Below, piece after piece: positions 56,832 to 64,000 of a DNA stretch of 64,000 nt (position 1 is the first letter of the stretch; each line of letters begins with the position of its first letter). This DNA is from Bipolaris cookei. Lineage: Eukaryota; Ascomycota; Dothideomycetes; Pleosporales; Pleosporaceae. The position numbers were made by a program, and so were the translations under genes. The DNA lies in contig NRSV01000010.1 of assembly GCA_002286855.1 (NCBI GenBank), positions 124,001-188,000 on the forward strand. The letters are read 5' to 3'. Below the pieces are notes generated by a model that was not told where the DNA came from, did not search any database, and saw nothing but the letters and a program-made list of their open reading frames with translations.

Positions 56832-58664
56832 ATGATCCAACTCCCCCTCTATCTTGTAACCACTGACATCTTTCTCAACGCCATAATGTCGAATGCTTGC
56901 TATTCCAGCCTCGATACGGAAGCTACGCAGTTTCGTACCTTTGCTCTCTTACCGGGGTACGAGTTAGACTCCATTTGTTGCACTTTCTCAACTCATTCGC
57001 TATACGAGAACCTGGCATACGAAACTATCTCTTATTCTTGGGGCGATGCGAATGATACAGAAGGCATCTTCGTTGACAAAGCAAGGTTGGAAATCCCGCG
57101 AAGCCTTGCAACATGCCTAAGGCATCTGCGCAACGCATCGGATGCAATGATACTGTGGGCAGACGCCATTTGCATTGATCAAAAGAACAACGAAGAGAAG
57201 GCACAGCAGGTCAAAATGATGGGGGATATATTTCGAAGATGCACCTCGGTTTACATCTGGTTGGGTGTACCTAGACATCATCTGGACCAGTTTCCGTTCG
57301 GCATCATAGAACACTTTGCAGCCGATAAGCATTTCCACCAATTACCAGGTTTCACAATATCGGGTCCGAGTGATACTTGGAAATTCAACGACACCGAAGA
57401 ATTTCAACGCATGTGGGATTCATTCGCAGATTCAATCTCGAAGCCGTGGTGGACGAGATTGTGGTGCGTCCAAGAATCAGTCCTACCTCCTCAAGCCACT
57501 TTTGTGCTCGGACAGTGGCGACTTCCCCGATCTACATCACAGATCTCCCATAACAACTATGTTCGTCACTGGTTTGGATGCTGTGCTAATATCTCGGGAT
57601 TGTTGCCGATGAAATACAACTTCGTGCCAAATCAAGTCGTCACACATGTATCAAATCTGATAACTCCACCAGAAACACATAATGTGTTAGAAATGGATAC
57701 AGTTCTCCGATCCTATAGGAACAGACTCTGTCAAGATCCGAGAGATAGAATCTATGGTCTACTAGGTCTCGTTGATCGCAAAGACAGGGCAGGTGTGGAG
57801 CCTGATTATTCACTGTCTATCCAAGAGGTCTACGTCCAGGCCATGGAGACGATCTTGGCCCACGCAGATCGTGACTTGAAGTGTTTTACAGGGTCTGGAT
57901 TTAGCTCGAAGCGACATCAATTGCCATCATGGGTACGAGATTTCTCAGCACCGCTCGATTCTATCACTACTAATTTCGAAATGTCCCGACACCATTTGTA
58001 CAGGCTCTACGACGCAGCACTAGGTACTGATAGTGATCTGAAAGTTCTCAGCCAGTCCATGTTGGCTGGAACCGGGATTCTGATCGATGAGATCATTCAA
58101 ATGAGTATGACATTAGAGACAAGAGACTGGCAACCTGTCTGGAAAGTGTTCGACCACTGGCAAAATGTCATGACTTCATCATGGTCTGATAACAGGCATA
58201 TGTCAAGATCGGACGAGCGCCGTTTCTGGCGTGCGATGATGGGCGATGCTGTTGTGACAGCAGATGGTGCGTGGAACAGACTGTCGGAGCGGACAAATCA
58301 CGATTTTGAAGATTGGTGGACTTGTATCGACAAATCATTCAAGGCAAAGGTGGAACCCCCGATCACTGCTCACACACATTTGTTGCAGAGCAACATCTAC
58401 GGCAGAGCATTCTTCCTCACAAAGAAAGGCTATATTGGGCTTTGCCTCCCAAATACTCTCCTAGGTGACCTTGTCTGGGTCCTTCGAGGAGGAAAGACAC
58501 CCTTCGTCCTTCGTCGTGTCATGCAAAGAGTTGGAGACCAAGACATAAGGGACGTAACGCGACTGAGTTTTGGTTTGATAGGCGATTGCTATCTACAAGA
58601 CTTCATGGACGGAGAGGCTTTCATGGGCGAAGACACTAGACTTGATACTGTTCATTTGATATAG
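56832..58664 (+). CDS. HET-domain protein (heterokaryon incompatibility type)
   Basis: A single exon encodes 610 residues from the ATG at 56832; a second Met (MSNACYSS, 56886) could also be the start. The HET domain is complete: YETISYSWGD (63-72), ILWADAICIDQKNNEEK (107-123) and KPWWTRLWCVQES (204-216). A second block follows, with LCQDPRDRIYGLLGLVD and LPSWVRDFSAPL. HET proteins trigger programmed cell death on non-self fusion; other copies have unknown roles. The C-terminal part (about 450-610) has no named domain but contains FFLTKKGYIGLCLPNTLLGD, the usual end block of this protein type. There is no NACHT or WD40 extension. It pairs head to head with the LRAT-like gene. Confidence 0.93.
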   Translation: MIQLPLYLVTTDIFLNAIMSNACYSSLDTEATQFRTFALLPGYELDSICCTFSTHSLYENLAYETISYSWGDANDTEGIFVDKARLEIPRSLATCLRHLRNASDAMILWADAICIDQKNNEEKAQQVKMMGDIFRRCTSVYIWLGVPRHHLDQFPFGIIEHFAADKHFHQLPGFTISGPSDTWKFNDTEEFQRMWDSFADSISKPWWTRLWCVQESVLPPQATFVLGQWRLPRSTSQISHNNYVRHWFGCCANISGLLPMKYNFVPNQVVTHVSNLITPPETHNVLEMDTVLRSYRNRLCQDPRDRIYGLLGLVDRKDRAGVEPDYSLSIQEVYVQAMETILAHADRDLKCFTGSGFSSKRHQLPSWVRDFSAPLDSITTNFEMSRHHLYRLYDAALGTDSDLKVLSQSMLAGTGILIDEIIQMSMTLETRDWQPVWKVFDHWQNVMTSSWSDNRHMSRSDERRFWRAMMGDAVVTADGAWNRLSERTNHDFEDWWTCIDKSFKAKVEPPITAHTHLLQSNIYGRAFFLTKKGYIGLCLPNTLLGDLVWVLRGGKTPFVLRRVMQRVGDQDIRDVTRLSFGLIGDCYLQDFMDGEAFMGEDTRLDTVHLI

Positions 58665-58805
58665 ATCTAGCTCCTGAAAGAAGTATCAAATATGTGGACA
58701 CAGCAGTCCATCACATCACCATTGTGCAACAATCAAAAGACTTTAGTAGAGAGCTACAGTTCATACTGTCATCTGGTCTGCATTACGCAACTAGTCCGGA
58801 TTGCA
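58665..58805. other. Short intergenic gap
   Basis: This is the 3' flank of the HET gene; no feature is seen. Confidence 0.5.
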
Positions 58806-59423
58806 TTATGCACCATTAAGCCTCGCTCTGGGCTCACCTCTGCAACAATTGGCGAACGAATTTGATGTCACATCCAGGGGGCTCCCCACATCGACCACGC
58901 AGTCCTTGTGCTTATTGAACAATTGGCACGTGAGAGTATCCTTGTTGGGAATGCTGGCACCGTTGGAACAGCAACTGTATGTTATTCCGGCGATATCCAC
59001 ATCGGAGCCTCCTGTGCATTTGCACCAATGTAAGAGGCTGAAGCCTTCATTGGTAGTACTTGGCCTGTAGCCTTCGTGATAGCTAGCCGGGATAGACTGG
59101 ACGGCCTTTGGGTAGCTCCTTGATAGCGCACGTGATGGAATCTCGGATCCTGTTCACCGCCTAAGCAGCGCTCAGACGCTTGGCATGACTTTCCTCCGAA
59201 TGGGTAGATAAACGACCGCACAAAGAGCTAGACAGCTCTTTATCGAATTCATCATCGTTTACCTTGCACTTATGGTTAATCCATCGCACCCTTACACCAG
59301 TATGACGCCACCTCAATACAGGAAAGGTTGACGTTAGATCAAGCTTACGGAGGGCGATATTGAAGGACTTACCTGGGTTGTACTTGCAATGGCGAGGCAG
59401 GATATGGCGAAGTGCAGTTTCAT
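58806..59423 (-). CDS. Possible Cys-rich secreted protein, exon structure unresolved or decayed
   Basis: At 59423 an ATG opens MKLHFAISCLAIASTTQ, a good signal peptide, ending at a GTAAGT donor (59373). The last open stretch (ending TAA at 58806) reads HWCKCTGGSDVDIAGI, then TYSCC, TLTCQLFNKHKDC and FANCCRG, eight Cys in all. Such C-x-C, CC, C, C, CC spacing is common in small secreted fungal proteins. A direct splice to an acceptor ending CCAG (frame SIPASYHEGYRP) gives one open protein but needs an intron of about 275 bases. The sequence between also contains coding-like text in another frame (WINHKCKVNDDEFDKEL) with an in-frame TAG. So either there is a further exon or the gene is decaying. 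A TATAAAT element lies about 155 bases upstream. Confidence 0.42.
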
Positions 59424-59576
59424 CGTGAGAAGTATGAAGTCGGTATATTTGTTAGCAACTCTGTTTGTTCGAGAAGATAGGCAAGGGCAAAGTCAATATG
59501 CAAAGCCGCTTTTAGTGCAATGATAGTTGCGGTGAATGAGATCAATACTATAGGAGCAGCTCAGAGATGTTTGTAC

Positions 59577-59583
59577 ATTTATA
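59577..59583 (-). promoter_or_regulatory. TATA-like element before the Cys-rich ORF
   Basis: The minus strand reads TATAAAT about 155 bases upstream of the signal-peptide ATG at 59423. This is consensus and position only. Confidence 0.35.
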
Positions 59584-60039
59584 CTTGTCCGTTTGCAAAG
59601 GAGAAAAAAAGGAGAACTGCTATAGCATAATCCAAGACTCCGACTCCGACTCCAACTGATCCCGTGCCATGAGTATCTATTCCAGACGCTGAATACGGTA
59701 TTAAGCGACTTCCACGAGAATTCGACTAGACATCTACAGAGTATAGGTAGACATCATTATTGTGTACGTGCTCTCGGTGCGACGGGAAAGCCGGATGCTG
59801 ACCCTAGCGATCTACAGAATTCGTTCATCATCCTAACACTCCTACTCTTGCTGCTTGATCTTTTTACCACTTCCTCCTTCCATACGGGTGATTTTCTTGT
59901 AATATTCCAAGACGTGAGCTAATGCACAGTCTCGAAATATTTGGCGGTCTTGTGCCGTGTTGTTGCATTGCGCAGGGTCGAAATCAAGGGAGCGACGGCC
60001 CGCACGGGTACATTAAGCTGCCCAGGTGCTAAGTACATA
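59584..60039. other. Intergenic region
   Basis: About 450 bases with no recognisable feature. Confidence 0.45.
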
Positions 60040-60640
60040 CTAACAGTCTGACAGGCCGATTGTCAGTGCATATCTGACCATAATGAACAGAATGTAGCTT
60101 GAACGAGCGTCGGACAGGACAAGTTCCCATGGCTTGTCCCCAGGTACGCGACTAGTCAGCACCTCGTCGTCGTCGTCGGCACCTACAGCCTCAAAGACAG
60201 TCAAGGTATTGCGATCGACATCGAGGTGATCCTTCACCGTGATGCAATGACCTCCGATATTCTCATCAGGTTCACAAACTGCAATTTCTCTAGCGTCTGG
60301 ATAGCCTTCTAGACGATGTTGCCAATGCGATAGTGGTTAAATGAGCGCATCTGGCAGTTCTTGCCGGAGCTGTGAGCGTTGTGGAGGCGACTGATGTCGA
60401 TTGCATGGTATCAGTATTGGACGAAGTCTCAGTGCGGTTTATCGTTATCGGTCTTCTTCACTTGGAATTAGCAGGCCATGATAACATTGCATATGTGGAA
60501 TCAGTCATGGTCAGAGTGAAAACTTCTCCCCGCATGACCAATCTTGACTGTACCAACCCAGTCTGTCCACGTTCGAATCTCTCTCGAAGACAACCAAAAT
60601 ACGCAATTTGCCGGTAAGAAAAGCACTGTTTTTCGAACTC
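60040..60640 (-). pseudogene. Unidentified decayed coding scraps
   Basis: The minus strand carries two coding-like but interrupted pieces. One runs about 60620-60458 (RQIAYFGCLRERFERGQTG, ending at a stop). The other runs about 60345-60040, with HRLEGYPDAREIAVCEPDE, then DVDRNTLTVFEAVG and PGDKPWELVLSDARSSYI, preceded in frame by a TAA. The text looks like former protein but matches no family I know. It lies immediately downstream of the second HET gene. Confidence 0.3.
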
Positions 60641-60650
60641 TTCCTTCCGG

Positions 60651-62556
60651 CTACAGGAACTCAAACAGATAGGGCTCTTGACTAGTTGAGAGACTTTTCT
60701 TTTCCATCATCTCATCCCTATAACAGTCTCCCAGTAGTTCATAACGTTGTCCAACAGGTCTTACCACAAATGGAACAGCACATCCCGCGAGAAGACATAT
60801 ACGATCAGTCGGCCTGGTTTCTACAGGAACCCAGGCCAGATGTCTTTGCTTTGTAACGCAGAATTTCCGGCCAGCTGATAGCTCGGAGAATCTGCTTTCG
60901 TACATCCTACCATGACAGCCTGGTTCACTGTAACTTTGCAGGAAGCTTGGGTGATAGCGTGCTTTTCCTGCTAAGCTTTCAAACTTCCTGAACAGTGTCT
61001 GGAACCCCCTCATGTAGTCCTTATTTGGTGTGGCTGTTTCTTCAAGATGCACACCAAATGCCATTGCACAGCAAAATCTTTCAGAATCGACTTTGTCAAC
61101 TGAACGTAGAGGAATCGACATAGCTTCTACATAACACTGATACATCCAATCCAACATGTGTTTGGCCGGTTTCTGATTGTCTGACTCTTTACCGACAATC
61201 GTTAGCCAGAGCTGATCCATATATGGCCTTGAATCGATGATTATGTCAGGTTCGTCCCAGAAGATCCCTGATATAGACAACGTCTGGAGAATTAGCTCTT
61301 TCATGCAGGAAGCTCAAGAGGAAACTGACTTTGTCTTTGACAATAGCATGATCAGAAGGATACGTGAAAGTTGCAGTGCCTGTGTAGTAGCGTGTCAAGG
61401 GAACAAAATAGAATCCGATACGCTTCCAGTCCGGCACCCAGCTTGGTAAATTCGATGATTGTGGGGAGTAAAATTTGCAAGCTAGAAACCTGCTGACTCG
61501 GTGCATGTCATTCCTATGAATTCGGTACTTTGATGTGAGAACAGTCTTTCCAGTTGATGTGATCCTAGGAACTGGTATGTTGAGGGCCTTTGTTGCAATT
61601 TGTGTATAGACGGTCGCTTCGTCCTTACGGTAATCGATCATGTCCATATTTACTGCCGTTTGTGTCGATAAGAGTGCGAAAACTCGGTCTCGAGGATCTG
61701 TGGCTTCCAGTTGCTGGCTCCAGCACCATAGATCGAAGATACGAATATCATCGCTAGATTGATAAATTCCTAAAGCTTGAAATCTCAAGATGTCATTTTT
61801 GATCTCATAAGCGTACGTACTATGCCTCCCAACAGCTTCTCCGACCGTAACACACACTCCTGTGGCGTATCCGCAATGCACTAGCAGTTTAGTTGGAATC
61901 TCCAGTGCACCAGACATGAACACGGATTCCTTCGCATTCAAGAACTCTTGTACAATCCAAGCACGTCTAAACCATGGGCGACAACACAGGGAGGCCCATC
62001 CAGCCCAACACTGATCAAAGTAAGAAAGGCCCATCTCCTCCAGAGTCTTTACTCTGTGTCGTTCCAGATCCCGACGATGCGGATACCGCTTGAAGAATTC
62101 TCTCATCAGATTGACTGCATCTTCATCGTAGCGTTTCTGTTCTCCAAGCCAGAATATGACCTTTGCGGCGCGCTTGTAGATGTCTCTCATCATAGCCACT
62201 TGGAAGCTCTTCTCTTCTTCGTCCTTTTGGTTGATGCAGATAGCGTCTACCCACAGTAGGCAATCAAACTGCTGTTTCTGTAGTTGCAATAGGACACCCC
62301 AAAGATTACGTGTAATCGGCTTCTTATGCCCATTGCATGTGATTTTGTATGGCGACGTTGCATCGCCCCAGACATATGAAAGCGCAGTGAATTGCGTTTT
62401 TGAGTCGAGGTCGAAAGTTTCGAGAGTGATCTGAATGCCTTCTTCGCCGGTTCCTGATTGATACGCAATAAGCGGATGGCTCGTCGGTGCGGAAGCAGCG
62501 AGTATAATGTGGCGTCTGGCATTTTGAAGTTGTCCCCACTCATTTTGTGCGTACAT
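60651..62556 (-). CDS. HET-domain protein (second copy)
   Basis: Two exons, 62556-61330 and 61283-60651, encode 619 residues. The first in-frame ATG is at 62556 (MYAQNEWGQLQN); the frame stays open 17 codons upstream from a TTG after a stop. HET motifs are FTALSYVWGD (56-65), LLWVDAICINQKDEEEK (100-116) and RPWFRRAWIVQEF, then EATDPRDRVFALLS and LPSWVPDW. A 46-base intron (GTCAGT...CTCCAG, with a GCTAAT branch site) joins DHAIVKDK to TLSISGIFWDEPD. The tail contains RKFCVTKQRHLAWVPVETRP and ends CYRDEMMEKKSLSTSQEPYL, as in other HET proteins. It differs markedly from the first HET copy, so this is not a recent tandem duplicate. Function in incompatibility is inferred from the family only. Confidence 0.92.
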
Positions 62557-62760
62557 TCTCAAAGGAAAACACGAGACTACAGCTCCGGGGGATGACCGAC
62601 TATTCAAGTTGGTTCAGCGAGGCAGCCGGTGAACTGACCGGATATCTCGTAGGCGAAGTGATGTTCCACCGCGTGACAAAATCTGGCGCCTGATTCGCCA
62701 ACCAAGATTTCAACAGAATCCTCCACCACGCCAATATACGAGTTTCATAACCGAGAATCG
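62557..62760. other. Short gap between HET copy 2 and the HET fragment
   Basis: About 200 bases; presumed promoter of the minus-strand HET gene. Confidence 0.4.
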
Positions 62761-63045
62761 ATGCTATTGGGGTGTTATCTAGTAATGCGCAGTAAATCAC
62801 CTGACAATGGTAACGAGTTTAGCTTCGAGGAATTTGTTGACAAGGAAATCCCGCTGTATGCTATTCTTTCGCATACAGGGGGAGCAGCTGACTGCGAGAT
62901 TACTTATAGAAATACAATACATGGCACAGGAACGAATAAACCTGGCTACGTCAAGATCCGCTTTTGCGGGAAGCAAGCTGCAAAGAATGGTCTCCAATAC
63001 TTGTGGGCTGGGGTGGAGCGGGCATACCGCCGTCTGGCACAGTAA
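62761..63045 (+). pseudogene. Truncated HET-domain fragment
   Basis: A 94-codon frame starts MLLGCYLVMRSKSPDNG and then reads FSFEEFVDKEIPLYAILSHT, the N terminus of the NACHT-associated HET type (as in HET-E/HET-D relatives). It continues GTGTNKPGYVKIRFCGKQAA and KNGLQYLWAGVER. The core His-Thr-Trp-Gly is changed to His-Thr-Gly-Gly, and the expected Cys-Cys-Ile-Asp-Lys segment after LQYLW is missing. The reading frame then ends. This is a degraded fragment, transcribed toward the right edge, with no intact downstream NACHT sequence in the window. Confidence 0.7.
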
Positions 63046-64000
63046 TGCGCATCCTGAGATAAACCTCGGCATCTTGCATTTCCTTATCCCATCTTCGCAT
63101 TCTCCTTCTTCTATGCCTTGCTTCATTAGAAAGATAAAGATGGCAGATCAACGCGACACATTTAGGCAAGGAACTAGTACCCCCTCGCCTCTGAATGCTA
63201 CATTAGACGGGCTAATAAGCGGGCTATCTGACCATCGCTTCACAAGCGTATACCTTATCGTTGTACGTTTAGCCCAGCTGCTGGATGGCCGTCTTACGCT
63301 AAATCCCTCACAAGGCTTACTCAAAGCGCATCGATTATGTGAATAGTACACTGAAATCGGTGATGAAAATCAATCCTCACCCGCTACTTATTGCTGCAAG
63401 CCTGGACGACGAGAGAAAGAAAGGTACACTTTGAAGGTAAGACGAAAGCCCAAGAACTTCCTGGCGAAGCATGATATGGATAGTAACATTGCATTTCCAT
63501 TTATGGACTTCCCGTGCTTCTTAAAGAAAACATTGGCACCCGTGATCGCATGCAAACTAATGGTTCGTTATTCTTACAAAGCTCTGACTGTTGACAACCC
63601 CTGACTTACGATTATTTTATCTGGCTTACATGCCCTCGCGAACGCTACTCTTTGCGCTGATTTGACTATTGTGGAAAAACTTCGTAGCTAAGGCCTTATT
63701 GTTTTAGGTAAAACTAGTCTGTCTGAGTGGTCGATGCTGCGCTTGACTAACTTGACAAAGTTGTCGAATGCGATTTCTAGGCAGATTTACGCTGCCTATT
63801 ATCTAAAGCAGTGTCTGAGCGGAAGCTTGGGTGTGAGTGCAGTAACCGTGGATCTTGGGCTTGTGTGGACGGCTGCTGGTACTGAGGTACGTAAACTGCT
63901 TACTATTCCGCTTCTGCGACATTTAAATAGTCTTTTGTTAACACTAGAGCGGAGATTCTAGACATCTGGAAGTATAACTAGTTCATGTGAGAGAAACAAC
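63046..64000. other. Right-edge region, no assigned gene
   Basis: Two small ORFs occur (MADQRDTFRQGTSTPSPLNA within 63046-63346, and 63734-63961), but neither matches a family I know. The sequence may include further decayed gene pieces of the accessory island. Confidence 0.35.

Noticed and set aside
1..64000. CRISPR arrays, rRNA genes or clear tRNA genes
   Set aside because: No spaced direct repeats of CRISPR type were seen, and no rRNA or well-formed tRNA sequence was recognised by eye.

Overview
The window is nuclear DNA from a filamentous ascomycete. The gene set suggests a Dothideomycete, probably Pleosporales; this is an inference from gene content because no rRNA or ITS marker is present. 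Genes are compact with short GT-AG introns of about 46-205 bases, often with CTGAC, CTAAC or CTAAT branch sites. The families include fungal HET proteins, a Zn(II)2Cys6 factor, a 7-TM fungal rhodopsin-like protein, a fungal G-alpha and NACHT_N-type sequence. All exon models below were built by hand from splice sites, frame and family knowledge.

Region 1-20.6 kb holds housekeeping and regulatory genes: the 5' part of a glutamate-cysteine ligase regulatory subunit (1-743, minus), AP-1 clathrin adaptor sigma (1264-1975, plus), Maf1 (3251-4353, plus), a decayed LINE tail (5780-6376), a roughly 6.3-kb gene-poor stretch, a C2H2 plus MHR transcription factor (12781-16373, plus), dynactin p25 (17649-18616, plus) and a 7-TM rhodopsin-domain protein (19241-20584, minus).

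Region 20.6-43 kb is looser. It has a possible 42-residue secreted peptide, a secreted Asn-rich protein (25471-26880, minus), mitochondrial mS38/Cox24 (28080-29061, minus), a G-alpha subunit (30755-32028, minus), a coiled-coil gene with two apparent breaks (34963-36938, plus) and a Zn(II)2Cys6 factor with a polyglutamine tract (40219-42634, plus). Between them lie microsatellites and long stretches without recognisable genes.

Region 44-54 kb returns to metabolism: a PEP-mutase/isocitrate-lyase superfamily enzyme (plus), a truncated Fot1/pogo transposase with one nonsense codon, NAD kinase (minus), spermidine synthase (minus) and a divergently transcribed SAM methyltransferase (plus).

Region 54-64 kb is an accessory, self/non-self-like island. 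It contains a broken NLR N-terminal fragment, an unusual protein with an LRAT-like Asn-Asn-Cys-Glu motif divergently paired with a HET protein, a possible Cys-rich secreted protein, decayed coding scraps, a second HET protein and a truncated HET-domain fragment. The HET/LRAT-like pair and the alternative last exon of the AP-1 sigma gene are the most interesting observations.
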